Assembly: GCA_965214335.1 (NCBI GenBank)
Contig: CBDCBO010000019.1
Location: 1 to 64,000, forward strand
Origin: Velthaea sp965214335
GTDB lineage: Bacteria > Vulcanimicrobiota > Vulcanimicrobiia > Vulcanimicrobiales > Vulcanimicrobiaceae
Direction: 5' to 3'
Length of the DNA stretch: 64,000 nucleotides
A model generated the notes under the pieces. It was not told the origin of the DNA, made no database searches, and was given only the letters and a program-made list of their open reading frames with translations. Shown here piece by piece: positions 52,647 to 61,727 of the stretch. The stretch's first letter is position 1, and every line of letters begins with the position of its first letter. The translations under genes and the position numbers were made by a program.

Positions 52647-54050
52647 ATGACCGATCTGCAAACCGAACTCGTCGCGATCGTCGGTGCGGGAGCGGTGCTG
52701 ACGCATCCCGTCGACCTCATCGCCTATGGGTTCGACGGCACGTTCTTCGATAACACGCCGCCGCTCGTCGTCCTGCCGCGCACCACCGCGGAGGTGGCCG
52801 CCATTCATCGGCTGGCCAGCGCGCGCAAGCTGCCGCTGACGCCGCGCGCGATGGGCAGCGGCCTGTCGGGCGGCTCGGTTCCACTCGGCGGCAGTATCGT
52901 GCTCGGGGTGGCCCGCATGAACAGCGTGTTGACGATCGATCCGGTCGATCGCGTCGCAGTCGTCGAGCCGGGCGTCATTACCGCTCATCTGCAGGCGCTC
53001 GTCGAGCGGCAGGGTCTGTTCTATCCACCCGATCCGTCGAGCATCCGCCAGAGCGCGATCGGCGGCAATGTTTCGGAGAATGCGGGCGGCGCACGCGGTC
53101 TCAAGTACGGCGTCACCGGCGACTACGTGCTGGCGCTGCAAGTTGTGCTGCCCGACGGCGCGATCATCCGGACCGGCGGTCGTTCGGTCAAGAACGTCAC
53201 CGGCTATAATTTGCGCGCGCTGTTTACCGGCGCCGAAGGGACGCTCGGAACGATCACCGAGATCACGCTCAAGCTGCTGGGCAAACCGCGCTTCACCCGG
53301 ACGGCACTTGCCGTGTTCGACCGGATCGACGATGCGGCGGCGGCGGTCACGGCGGTCATGCAATCGGGCATTCTGCCGACGTCGATCGAATTGATCGACA
53401 ATTTTACTTTGCGCTGCATCGAAGAAAACAGTCCGCTGGGCCTGCCGCTCGATGCCGACGCCGTGCTGCTCTTCGGAACCGATGGAAATTACGAAGACAT
53501 CGTCAACGCTGAAACCGCCTCGATCGGTGACATCGCGCGCGACAACGCCGCACGTAGCGTGACGATCGCGCGCGACGCGGCCGAAGCCGAGCGCTTATGG
53601 GCCGCTCGGCGTGCCATCTCGCCGTCGCTGGCGCGGCGCCGGCCCAACAAGCTGGGCGAAGATATCGCCGTGCCGCGCCGTTCGATTCTGCCGATGATCC
53701 GGCGCGTGCGCGAGATCGCCGCTGCCTACCGGCTCGAAATTCCGCTGTTCGGGCACGTCGGCGACGGCAACTTACACCCCAATATTCTGTGCGACAAGAC
53801 CGACCGCGAAGAAATGGCTCGGGTTACCGCCGCGGCGCGCGAGATTTTCGAGGCGGCCGTCGCGTTGGGTGGAACCTTGTCCGGCGAGCACGGCATCGGG
53901 CTGCTCAAGAAACAGTTTCTCGAACTCGATCTGGGCACCGACGCGATCGCGCTGATGCGGCGCATCAAAGCGGCCGTCGATCCGGACGGGATCATGAATC
54001 CGGGCAAGATTTTTCCCGAGCCCGGCGGCATCGACGCGTTTCGCTTGTAG
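52647..54050 (+). CDS. FAD-linked oxidase, GlcD/D-lactate dehydrogenase type
   Basis: A flavoprotein of 467 residues of the VAO family. N-terminal FAD domain: RAMGSGLSGGSVPLGGSIVLG and IGGNVSENAGGARGLKYGVTGDYVLAL. The C-terminal domain carries the metal/His pattern LFGHVGDGNLHPNI and GGTLSGEHGIGLLKK, and it ends with NPGKIFP. This matches glycolate oxidase subunit GlcD or D-lactate dehydrogenase. No GlcE or GlcF subunit follows. ATG 52647 was preferred to GTG 52638 because GAAGGG then lies at proper spacing. Confidence 0.92.
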   Translation: MTDLQTELVAIVGAGAVLTHPVDLIAYGFDGTFFDNTPPLVVLPRTTAEVAAIHRLASARKLPLTPRAMGSGLSGGSVPLGGSIVLGVARMNSVLTIDPVDRVAVVEPGVITAHLQALVERQGLFYPPDPSSIRQSAIGGNVSENAGGARGLKYGVTGDYVLALQVVLPDGAIIRTGGRSVKNVTGYNLRALFTGAEGTLGTITEITLKLLGKPRFTRTALAVFDRIDDAAAAVTAVMQSGILPTSIELIDNFTLRCIEENSPLGLPLDADAVLLFGTDGNYEDIVNAETASIGDIARDNAARSVTIARDAAEAERLWAARRAISPSLARRRPNKLGEDIAVPRRSILPMIRRVREIAAAYRLEIPLFGHVGDGNLHPNILCDKTDREEMARVTAAAREIFEAAVALGGTLSGEHGIGLLKKQFLELDLGTDAIALMRRIKAAVDPDGIMNPGKIFPEPGGIDAFRL

Positions 54051-54056
54051 CCGCGT

Positions 54057-54842
54057 CTACGGCCGGCGCGGGGCCGCCCCGGCGGGCGACGGCGACTCAG
54101 CGGGCGACGGCGACCCGGCGGGCGTTCCGGCCGGCGCCGGCGTATCGGTTCCCGGCGGCATGGCGGCCGGCGGCGGCATGGCGGCAGCGGGCGATGCTGA
54201 ACCCGCGGGTGCCGGGGGCACCGGCAGGACGATCGTGGTTGCGTTTTGAGCCGCTGCCGGAAGCTCGACGACGTTGGCTGAATCGTTGTACCGGCTATAG
54301 GTCATCGACAGCAAGCTATTGGTGCATCGCGCGAGCAGGTAGGTCGCCTTATCGTAACTGCACACCAGCTTCTGCAACGCCTGGCGCATAGCCGGACCCA
54401 TGGTCGTAGGTATCTGGGCATCGGTTTCGATCACGCCGACCGTCCGGCCATTCTCGACCCGGTCGGGCAGCAGCCGGCTCTGCGCGGTTTTGAGGGCGGC
54501 GCCCATACTCATCGCCGACCGGTTCGCTTGAGCTTGATCGATACTGGCCTTTTGCCAATTACCGGTGGGCAGATGCATGTAGAGCACCTTGTCGATGAGG
54601 TACACCTCGACCGTCAAGCCGCCGATGCGCGTCTCACTCTTCACCCGCATCGGCGCGACGAAGGTCGAGACCGCGTCGACCCCGGTGGTTCCCGAAACGT
54701 GCATGGCCATCGAGAACGATCGGACAGCGGCGGTGGCACTCGCGATCTTTGCCGACACGCCGGCGGCATCTTGCGCCGCGACCGGCAGGGCTACGGCAAC
54801 AACGGGCGCGGCAAAAGCAGCCGTCAGTAAAGCAACCTTCAT
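54057..54842 (-). CDS. Secreted protein of unknown function with Pro/Ala-rich tail
   Basis: A protein of 261 residues with a signal peptide (residues 1-23, ending VAAQ). The central domain (residues about 30-205) has beta-rich LppX/LolA-like features (strands SFSMAMHVSGT, RIGGLTVEVYLIDKVLYMHLP and a late LVCSYDK), suggesting a hydrophobic-ligand-binding fold; this is a guess from pattern. The last 50 residues are Pro/Ala/Ser-rich repeats, probably disordered. Two Cys could pair. It lies convergent with glcD. Confidence 0.6.
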   Translation of the reverse strand: MKVALLTAAFAAPVVAVALPVAAQDAAGVSAKIASATAAVRSFSMAMHVSGTTGVDAVSTFVAPMRVKSETRIGGLTVEVYLIDKVLYMHLPTGNWQKASIDQAQANRSAMSMGAALKTAQSRLLPDRVENGRTVGVIETDAQIPTTMGPAMRQALQKLVCSYDKATYLLARCTNSLLSMTYSRYNDSANVVELPAAAQNATTIVLPVPPAPAGSASPAAAMPPPAAMPPGTDTPAPAGTPAGSPSPAESPSPAGAAPRRP

Positions 54843-54892
54843 ACGCCGTATCTTTCGCGATCGATAGCAGAAGTCGTTCCCCGCGAACGGGG

Positions 54893-55762
54893 CTACAGCG
54901 TCGTTTTGCCCAGTGCGCTCAGGATCAGTTCGACCGCCAAGATCGCGGTCTGGTTTTCGCGGTCGAGAATCGGATTGATCTCGGTAATCTCAAGCGAGCC
55001 GAGCGTCCCGGATGCAGCGACGGCTTCCATCAAGAAATGGGCTTCACGATAACTGATGCCGCCGCGGACCGCGGTGCCCACTCCGGGCGCTTCGCTTGGG
55101 TCGATGCCGTCCATGTCGAAGCTGACGTGCAGCGAATTGGGCCCGTTCCCGGCGATCGCCAGCGCTTCGTCGATGACCCGGCTCATCCCCAACCGATCGA
55201 TATCCGACATCGTGAACGTTCGAATACCGTGTTCGGCGATGATGCGCTTCTCGCCGTCGTCCACATCGCGCAAGCCGATGAAGACGATCCGCTGCGTCGA
55301 TACGTCACTTGCCTCGAGCGCGAAGTGCACCGGCATGCCGTGAACGTTACCGCTGGGCGAGCTCAGCGGTGTATTGATGTCGCCGTGAGCGTCGACCCAG
55401 ATCACCCCCGGTACCGCCCCACGACCGCGCCGGACGCCCGCCAGCGTACCGATCGCGATCGAATGGTCGCCGCCGAGCACGAGCGGGAAACTCTCCGCGC
55501 GGACGATTCCCTCGACCACTGCGGCGAGTTCCGCGCACACCTCGCGGATGATCGGCAAGAATTTCGCGTTCTGCATCGCCGCCGAGGTCGACTCGGGCTG
55601 CGGGACAACCAGATTACCGTGATCCTTCACCGTGATGCCGAACCGCTCGAGCGATTCTTTGAGCCGGGCGTACCGGATCGCCGACGGTCCCATGTCGACG
55701 CCACGCCGGTCGGCACCGAGATCCATTGGGACGCCGACGACATCGACGGAGTGGACGTTCAT
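54893..55762 (-). CDS. rocF: Arginase
   Basis: Manganese enzyme hydrolysing arginine to ornithine and urea (289 residues). All metal-ligand motifs are intact: LGGDHSIAIG, WVDAHGDINTP and SFDMDGIDP. The C-terminal SLEITEINPILD also matches. The length is typical. Its start overlaps the end of the AI-2E/PerM gene upstream as ATGA, so it is co-transcribed with a membrane transporter whose substrate is unknown. Confidence 0.94.
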   Translation of the reverse strand: MNVHSVDVVGVPMDLGADRRGVDMGPSAIRYARLKESLERFGITVKDHGNLVVPQPESTSAAMQNAKFLPIIREVCAELAAVVEGIVRAESFPLVLGGDHSIAIGTLAGVRRGRGAVPGVIWVDAHGDINTPLSSPSGNVHGMPVHFALEASDVSTQRIVFIGLRDVDDGEKRIIAEHGIRTFTMSDIDRLGMSRVIDEALAIAGNGPNSLHVSFDMDGIDPSEAPGVGTAVRGGISYREAHFLMEAVAASGTLGSLEITEINPILDRENQTAILAVELILSALGKTTL

Positions 55763-56934
55763 GGAATCGCCTTTTCGGAGCGTGCGCTGCGCAGCGGTTT
55801 GTTGGCCAGAGCCGGCGGCGCCTCCGCCGGCGTCACCGGCGCGGGAATGAGGTGTTCGCGCAGCACGCGCAACATCGCCGCGATGGGCACCGACAAGAAG
55901 GTGCCGACCAAGCCGAACAGCTCCGTCCCGACCAAAATCGCCAGAATGATGTATAGCGGCGATAAGCCGACATTATCTTTGAGCACGCGTGGTGCGACAA
56001 AGTTGCCGTCGATTTGCTGGATAACGGCGAAGAGTCCGGCCACGATGAGCGCGTTGGTGGGGCCGTTGACCAGCAACGCGATGATCACCGACGGAACGAA
56101 GCCCACCACGGCGCCCGCGTATGGAATAAAATTGAGGATACCGGCGGCGACGCCGATGAGCAACGCGTACGGCACGTGCATGATCGCCAGCATCACGCCG
56201 ATCATCGTTCCGACGATCGCGCCGTCGATGAGCTGGCCGCGGATGAAGCCGCCCATCACCGTATCGAGGTCGTCGATCACCGCCTCGGCGCGAGCGCGGT
56301 ATTTGACCGGGAACAAGCCCAGCACTTGGCGTTTGACGTTGTCGGCATCGAGCAGCATATAGGCGGCAAGCACCGGCACGATGATGAGCGTGCCCAGTAC
56401 GGAAACCGCGGAGAGCACGATCGTTAACGTCTTTTGCGCCGCGTCGATGCCGTACGTCTGCACGAACGTGCCCAACTGTCCGGGCAGACCGGCAAGGTAC
56501 AGACGCGAGTGCGCCGGGATGCGCCGTAACAGCGGACTGGTGGGATTCGCCAACTCGTCTTGGGCTTTGGCGATCAAACCCGGAAACTGAACCGCCAATT
56601 TCTGCGACTCGTCGACGAATGGCGGGACGACCAGCAGCACGGCGGTCACCGCGACGAGCGCCAGCATCACGTACACGACGGCAATCGACCAGCCGACCGA
56701 GATGCGTTCGTTGAGCCGGCGCACGAGCGGATAGATTAAATACGCAAAGAACAGCGAGCCGACAACGAGCATGCCGGTGGTTCGAATGGCGCCGAAGAAA
56801 TTGACGACACCGACGGTCAGATAAATTGCCAGCGCGACAACGATGAGAATCTTGAGCGCGTAGGTGATGCGCCGCTCGCCGCGAGTGATCGGCCGGCGCG
56901 GCGTCGGACCCTTACGCGCTGCGGGAAGGTTCAT
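55759..56934 (-). CDS. AI-2E/PerM (YdiK/YhhT) family transporter
   Basis: A membrane protein of 391 residues with about 8 helices. The family pattern is clear: an N-terminal helix pair, a soluble segment with PPFVDESQKL, and the late MGGFIRGQLIDGAIVGTMIGVMLAI, IPYAGAVVGFVPSVI, IQQIDGNFVAPRVLKDNVGLSPL and LVGTELFGLVGTFLSVPIAA motifs. Members were linked to autoinducer-2 export and Na+/H+ antiport, neither safely assignable here. ATG 56934 was chosen over upstream starts; the 5' extension has no conserved sequence. Confidence 0.85.
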   Translation of the reverse strand: MNLPAARKGPTPRRPITRGERRITYALKILIVVALAIYLTVGVVNFFGAIRTTGMLVVGSLFFAYLIYPLVRRLNERISVGWSIAVVYVMLALVAVTAVLLVVPPFVDESQKLAVQFPGLIAKAQDELANPTSPLLRRIPAHSRLYLAGLPGQLGTFVQTYGIDAAQKTLTIVLSAVSVLGTLIIVPVLAAYMLLDADNVKRQVLGLFPVKYRARAEAVIDDLDTVMGGFIRGQLIDGAIVGTMIGVMLAIMHVPYALLIGVAAGILNFIPYAGAVVGFVPSVIIALLVNGPTNALIVAGLFAVIQQIDGNFVAPRVLKDNVGLSPLYIILAILVGTELFGLVGTFLSVPIAAMLRVLREHLIPAPVTPAEAPPALANKPLRSARSEKAIP

Positions 56935-56994
56935 GCCGGCGCGGTTCGCGGCACTCGAAAGGCCAACCCGCAGCAAAGGCGTAGTCCCTGGCGA

Positions 56995-58029
56995 ATGTTG
57001 CGCCTCCATGCGGTCTGGACCGCGCTGTTTTTGGCCGCAAGCGTCACGCTTGGCGGATGTTCGCATGCCAAGTCGATTGCCGACGGCGGTCCGGCTCGGA
57101 TCGGCATGGTGACCGACGTGGGCGGCCTCGGCGATCGGTCCTTTAACGACTCGGCATATACGGGCTTACAGGCTGCCAAAACCGCGCTCCATGCCGACAT
57201 CGCGGTGCTGCAATCGAAGTCGGCGTCGGATTATCAACCGAATCTCACCGTGCTCGCCAACAAAGAATACGATCTGATCTTCGCGATTGGTTTCTTGATG
57301 GCCAAAGACGTCGAAGAAGTCGCGACGCGTTTTCCGCAGCGGCATTTCGCCATCATCGATGCCGAGGTCGAACAGCCTAATGTCGCGTCGGTCACGTTCA
57401 AGGAAGAAGACGGCTCGTTCTTGGCCGGAGCGGCAGCCGCGATGGCGAGCAAGACGCATCAGATCGCGTTTCTCGGCGGCATCGACATTCCGATCATCCG
57501 CAAATTCGAGGCCGGCTACACCGCCGGCGCGCGCCAGATCGATCCGGCGATCAAAGTCGCGGTGAAGTATGTGGGAAGTTTCGACGATGCCGCGGGCGGC
57601 AAAGAACTGAGCGGCGTGCTGTTCGATCAAGGCGCGGACGTTATTTTTGTTGCCGCCGGCAAAGCCGGCATCGGTGCCATCGACCAAGTCAAATCGCGGC
57701 CCAGCGCGTACATCATCGGCGTCGATTCGAACCAAGACGGATTGGCGCCGGGCAAGGTCCTCACGAGCATGATCAAACGCGTCGATGTCGGCGTCTTTCG
57801 GCTCGCCGAGGAAGCCGTCGCCCAAAAATTGCCGAGCGGGCACCTCGTTCTCGGACTCAAAGAAGACGGTGTCGGCTTGACGTCGTTCACCTATACCAAG
57901 AGCGTCATGACCGCGCCGCGGGTAGCTCAAATCGCGAGACTCAAAGCCGCGATCATCGCCGGCAAGATCGTGCCGCCCGCAACGCGCGAAGCGCTGGCGC
58001 GATTCAAACCCGTCGCGTTAACGCCCTAA
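56995..58029 (+). CDS. BmpA/PnrA-type nucleoside-binding lipoprotein
   Basis: Periplasmic substrate-binding lipoprotein (344 residues) of a nucleoside ABC importer. The lipobox is VTLGGC (lipid-carrying Cys22). Ligand-binding residues of the PnrA family lie in GMVTDVGGLGDRSFNDSAYTGL, IFAIGFLMAKDVEEVA, EEDGSFLAGAAAAM, FLGGIDIPIIRKFEAGY and IGVDSNQDGL. It heads a four-gene operon with its ATPase and two permeases. The nucleoside role is assigned from family. Confidence 0.92.
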   Translation: MLRLHAVWTALFLAASVTLGGCSHAKSIADGGPARIGMVTDVGGLGDRSFNDSAYTGLQAAKTALHADIAVLQSKSASDYQPNLTVLANKEYDLIFAIGFLMAKDVEEVATRFPQRHFAIIDAEVEQPNVASVTFKEEDGSFLAGAAAAMASKTHQIAFLGGIDIPIIRKFEAGYTAGARQIDPAIKVAVKYVGSFDDAAGGKELSGVLFDQGADVIFVAAGKAGIGAIDQVKSRPSAYIIGVDSNQDGLAPGKVLTSMIKRVDVGVFRLAEEAVAQKLPSGHLVLGLKEDGVGLTSFTYTKSVMTAPRVAQIARLKAAIIAGKIVPPATREALARFKPVALTP

Positions 58030-59484
58030 GTGGCGCAAGCGGCGCTCGAGTTACGCGGCATTCGCCGCCGCTTCGGCGCCGTTACGGCGGTCGACGGGGT
58101 CGATCTGGACGTCAGGGCGGGCGAAATTCACGCGCTCGTCGGCGAAAACGGCGCCGGCAAATCGACCCTTGCCGCAATCGCGTACGGCGCGGTCAAACCC
58201 GATGCCGGAACGGTTGCAGCGGCCGGCACGATCGGTCTGGTTCACCAACACTTTCAACTCATCGAGCGGCTGCGCGTATGGGAAAATATCGTGCTCGGCC
58301 GCGAACCACGCCGGGGGCTCCGCATCGACCGCGCGCGAGCCCGGGCCGGCGTGGCGGAACTGTGCACGCGGCACGGATTGACCGTCGATCCCGACGCACT
58401 CGTCGAAACGCTCCCGATCGGGATCAAGCAACGAGTTGAACTACTGCGCGAACTCGCGCGCGAACCCGCCGTATTGCTGCTCGATGAACCCACCGCGGCG
58501 CTCGCGCCGAGTGAGATCGACGCCTTTTTCGCCACGGTCCGCGCGCTGGCCGGGCGCGGCACCGCCATCTTGATCGTCACCCACAAATTAGCCGAAGTCA
58601 TGGCGTATAGCGAGCGCGTCAGCGTGATGCGCAGCGGACGCGTCGTCGTCCAGGTTCAGACCGCGCAGACGACGGCCGCGGCACTCGCCGTCGCGATGGT
58701 GGGCGGCGAAGTTCCGCCGCTGACCGCCCGTGCGCCGACACAACCCGTCGCGCGGCTCGTCGTCCGCAATCTGAGCGCGGGCACCGGCTCGGGCGCACTG
58801 CGGGCGGCCGGCTTTACCGCGCGTAGCGGTGAAATCGTCGGCATCGCGGGCATCGAGGGCAACGGCCAAACGCTGCTCGCCGATGCGATTGCCGGTGTCA
58901 TTCCCTACACCGGCGAGATCAGCATCGACGGCGAGTCGCTGCCGTCGGGGCTGAGACCCGCGCAGCGCTTGCAGCGCGGCATGCGCTCGATCCCGCAAGA
59001 CCGCCGCCACGAAGCGCTGGTGCTCGACTGGAACGTCATCGATAACGTCGCGCTGGGCCGCCAGAGCAGCGCGCCGCTGCGCAACGGCGCGGTCATCGAT
59101 CGCGCCGTAGCGCAGCGCTTCGCGCGCGATGTCATCGAGCGCTTCGATGTGCGGCCGCCCAATCCCAAAGCGATTGCCGGCGCGCTTTCGGGCGGCAACC
59201 AGCAAAAGATCGTCGTCGGCCGGGCATTAGCCGATGCCCCCAAACTCATCGTCGCGTATCAGCCGACGCGCGGCATCGACGTTGGAGCGGCGGCGCTGGT
59301 CGGATCGCGTTTGATCGAAGCGCGGAACGCGGGCGCGGCGGTGCTGCTCATCTCGTTTGAACTCGACGAGATCTTCGCGCTCGCCGATCGAATCTACGTC
59401 ATGTTCGGCGGTGCATTTGTAGGCGAGTTCGAGCGCGCGTCGATCGACCGCGGGCGCATCGGTGCGCTCATGGCGGGCGGCTGA
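58030..59484 (+). CDS. Nucleoside/sugar ABC transporter ATPase (two NBD domains)
   Basis: A cytoplasmic ATPase of 484 residues with tandem ABC domains of the Carb2/nucleoside class. Domain 1 has an intact Walker A, LVGENGAGKSTL, Walker B VLLLDEPTAAL and a shortened signature. Domain 2 has a degenerate Walker A (IAGIEGNGQTLL), as usual in this class, and a good signature ALSGGNQQK. The GTG start lies directly after the bmpA stop. Only one site is likely to hydrolyse ATP fully. Confidence 0.93.
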   Translation: MAQAALELRGIRRRFGAVTAVDGVDLDVRAGEIHALVGENGAGKSTLAAIAYGAVKPDAGTVAAAGTIGLVHQHFQLIERLRVWENIVLGREPRRGLRIDRARARAGVAELCTRHGLTVDPDALVETLPIGIKQRVELLRELAREPAVLLLDEPTAALAPSEIDAFFATVRALAGRGTAILIVTHKLAEVMAYSERVSVMRSGRVVVQVQTAQTTAAALAVAMVGGEVPPLTARAPTQPVARLVVRNLSAGTGSGALRAAGFTARSGEIVGIAGIEGNGQTLLADAIAGVIPYTGEISIDGESLPSGLRPAQRLQRGMRSIPQDRRHEALVLDWNVIDNVALGRQSSAPLRNGAVIDRAVAQRFARDVIERFDVRPPNPKAIAGALSGGNQQKIVVGRALADAPKLIVAYQPTRGIDVGAAALVGSRLIEARNAGAAVLLISFELDEIFALADRIYVMFGGAFVGEFERASIDRGRIGALMAGG

Positions 59485-60491
59485 TGCAGCGGACGGTGCG
59501 CGATACGCTCATCGCGCTCGGCGTCGTCTTCGGCGTCGGCAGCATCGCGATGGCGCTCGCGCACGTTAGTCCCATTGCCGGCTTCGGCGCCTTGTTCGAC
59601 GGCGCGCTCGGCAATCAATCCGAGATTGCGGAAACGTTGCTGCAGGCGACGGCGCTGTTATTTCCGGCGCTCGGCATCGCGCTGGCGTTTCGCGCCGGAC
59701 TCTTCAACATCGGTGCCGAGGGCCAAATTATTTTAGGTGGCATGACGGCCGGCATTCTTGGCGTGGCGTTACCGTTACCGGGCGTGCTGCTGGTGCCGGC
59801 CGTGCTGGCCGCGGCCGCGTGCGTCGGCGGGGCGTGGGGCGGATTAGCCGGTTTCCTCAAAGCTCGCTTTGGCGCCAACGAAGTCATTTCGACCTTGATG
59901 CTCAACACGATCGCGTTATTGCTGGCGACGTATCTGATCGGCGGTCCGTTCAAGCAGCCCGGCGCCGGCGCGGCCGAAACGCCGCAACTGCCGGCCGCCG
60001 CGTGGCTGCCGGTCCTCGTTCCCGATACACGACTCACCGTCAGTTTTGTTTTGGCGCTGGCCCTCGCCGCCGGAGTCTGGTATCTCTTCGCGCGCACCGT
60101 CTACGGCTACGAACTGCGCGCGGCCGGGGCGGCGCCCGAAGCCGCCCGCCGCGCCGGCATCGATTTGGGTCGCACCGCACTGACCGCAATGGCACTCTCG
60201 GGCGCGATCGCCGGCTTAGGCGGCGCGACGATCGTTATGGGCGTGCTGCATCGGTTCAACACCGGGCTCTCACCGGGTTATGGTTTCATCGCGATCGCGG
60301 TCGCGCTGGTCGGTAATCTAGAGCCGGCGTTCATCATCGTCGCGGCGCTGGGCTTCGGCATCTTGCAGAGCGGCGCGATCGCGATGCAAGCCGAGGCCGG
60401 CGTTCCGCGCGACGTGGTCACGCTCGTTGAAGGTCTGGTCATCATCGCGCTCGCCGGCCGGCGCTTCATCCGCGAGCGGCGCACGGCATGA
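59484..60491 (+). CDS. Nucleoside ABC transporter permease (NupP/YufP type)
   Basis: Membrane permease of the branched-chain/nucleoside type (335 residues, 8-9 helices). Conserved segments: ATALLFPALGIALAFRAGLFNIGAEGQII, GFLKARFGANEVISTLMLNTIA and YGYELRAAGAAPEAARRAGID, the coupling loop to the ATPase. It overlaps the ATPase gene by one base and the second permease by ATGA, supporting one transporter. Confidence 0.92.
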   Translation: MQRTVRDTLIALGVVFGVGSIAMALAHVSPIAGFGALFDGALGNQSEIAETLLQATALLFPALGIALAFRAGLFNIGAEGQIILGGMTAGILGVALPLPGVLLVPAVLAAAACVGGAWGGLAGFLKARFGANEVISTLMLNTIALLLATYLIGGPFKQPGAGAAETPQLPAAAWLPVLVPDTRLTVSFVLALALAAGVWYLFARTVYGYELRAAGAAPEAARRAGIDLGRTALTAMALSGAIAGLGGATIVMGVLHRFNTGLSPGYGFIAIAVALVGNLEPAFIIVAALGFGILQSGAIAMQAEAGVPRDVVTLVEGLVIIALAGRRFIRERRTA

Positions 60492-61360
60492 ACGATTTCG
60501 GCGCGGCACTGCTCGCGCTCATCACGCTAACGCTGGTGAAAGCGACGCCGCTGATCTACGCCGCGCTGGGCGGCGTGCTGTCCGAACGGTCGGGCGTCGT
60601 CAACATCGGCCTCGAAGGCATCCTGGTCGCGGGCGCATTTTTCGCTGTCGTGGCGACGGCCGCCACGGGCAGTCCGCTCGCCGGCGTCGCCGCGGGCGTC
60701 GTCGCGGGTGCGGCGTTGGCGGCAATCCTGGCGTTTGCGGCGACGCGCTTAGGCGTCGATCAAATCGTTGCCGGAACCGGCCTCAACATCGTGGCGCTGG
60801 GCGGCGCCGCCTACGGTCTCGTCTTGATCTTCGGGCAACCCGGCGCCTCGCGCCAAGTTGCCGGGCTGGGTTCGGCCGGCGAAGCGGTCCTCACGCTTCT
60901 CGCCTTCGCGCTCGCGGGTGCGCTTTGGTTCGCGCTGTTCCGCACGCCCTGGGGACTGCGCGTACGCGCCTGCGGTGAAAATCCGCGGGCCGCCCAAGTC
61001 GCCGGTATCGATGCCCGCATGACGCGCTTTTGGGCCGTCGTCATCGGCGGCGCGATCGCTGCCCTCGGCGGCGTCTATTTGTCGCTAGCCGAACTCGACT
61101 TATACTCCGACGGTATGACCGCCGGGCGCGGTTATATCGCCCTCGCGGCGGTGATCTTTGGCCGTTGGAATCCGTTTGGCGCGCTGGGCGCGGCGCTCTT
61201 CTTCGGTTTCTTCGCGGCGCTGCAATATTCGCTGCAACGGGCCGGTGTTCCAAGCGAACTCATGCAGGCGCTACCGTATGTGGCGGCACTCGTGGCGCTC
61301 GCCGGTTTTACCGGCAGCGTGCGCGCACCGGCCGCCGACGGCGTGCCGTTCGAGGGCTGA
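60488..61360 (+). CDS. Nucleoside ABC transporter permease (NupQ/YufQ type)
   Basis: Second permease subunit (290 residues). Typical are the N-terminal ATPLIYAALGGVLSERSGVVNIGLEGILV, LGVDQIVAGTGLNIVALG, the coupling-loop segment WGLRVRACGENPRAAQVAGID and GGVYLSLAELDLY. With 56995-60491 this completes a binding lipoprotein, ATPase and two permeases for nucleosides. Confidence 0.92.
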   Translation: MNDFGAALLALITLTLVKATPLIYAALGGVLSERSGVVNIGLEGILVAGAFFAVVATAATGSPLAGVAAGVVAGAALAAILAFAATRLGVDQIVAGTGLNIVALGGAAYGLVLIFGQPGASRQVAGLGSAGEAVLTLLAFALAGALWFALFRTPWGLRVRACGENPRAAQVAGIDARMTRFWAVVIGGAIAALGGVYLSLAELDLYSDGMTAGRGYIALAAVIFGRWNPFGALGAALFFGFFAALQYSLQRAGVPSELMQALPYVAALVALAGFTGSVRAPAADGVPFEG

Positions 61361-61444
61361 GGCGGCATTCTCCGTACTGCGGGGGCGCAATCTCCGTACC
61401 GGCTACGGACGCGCGTCCGTGGACGGCGGCGTATCCTTAATCCT

Positions 61445-61450
61445 GAGGAG
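61445..61450 (+). promoter_or_regulatory. Ribosome-binding site of the small zinc-ribbon gene
   Basis: GAGGAG seven nt before ATG 61458. It supports a short gene that could be missed by length filters. Confidence 0.7.
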
Positions 61451-61457
61451 AGCGCAC

Positions 61458-61673
61458 ATGATGACCTTCGTCCAACCCAGTATTGCGACCGCCGTCGAGC
61501 AGAAATGCACGAGCTTCAGCCGCAGCCGCGACCGCGAGTGTTTAGCGTTCGGGCGCTATGATTGCCGCGACGACCGGTGCGGACATCGCTCGTGCGGCTT
61601 GCATGTCGTCCGCAACACGGCCGGCATCTTCTGTCCGCACTGCGGCGGGCCGGTTCGAGTCAACAAACACTAA
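61458..61673 (+). CDS. Small Cys-rich (zinc-ribbon-like) protein
   Basis: A protein of 71 residues with seven Cys and several His: KCTSFSRSRDRECLAFGRYDCRDDRCGHRSCG (written here in pieces: KCTSF, ECLAF, YDCRDDRCGHRSCG) and a C-terminal FCPHCGGPVR ribbon half. Probably binds one or two zinc ions. The start has a strong GAGGAG site. It follows the nucleoside transporter after about 100 nt and may have its own promoter. No family is recognised; it differs from the Cys-rich protein at 46180-46359. Confidence 0.65.
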   Translation: MMTFVQPSIATAVEQKCTSFSRSRDRECLAFGRYDCRDDRCGHRSCGLHVVRNTAGIFCPHCGGPVRVNKH

Positions 61674-61727
61674 ACATCTGCACGGCGTCCGAGGCTTGAC
61701 TTCGGCGCCGGTGCCATCGATCATGGT

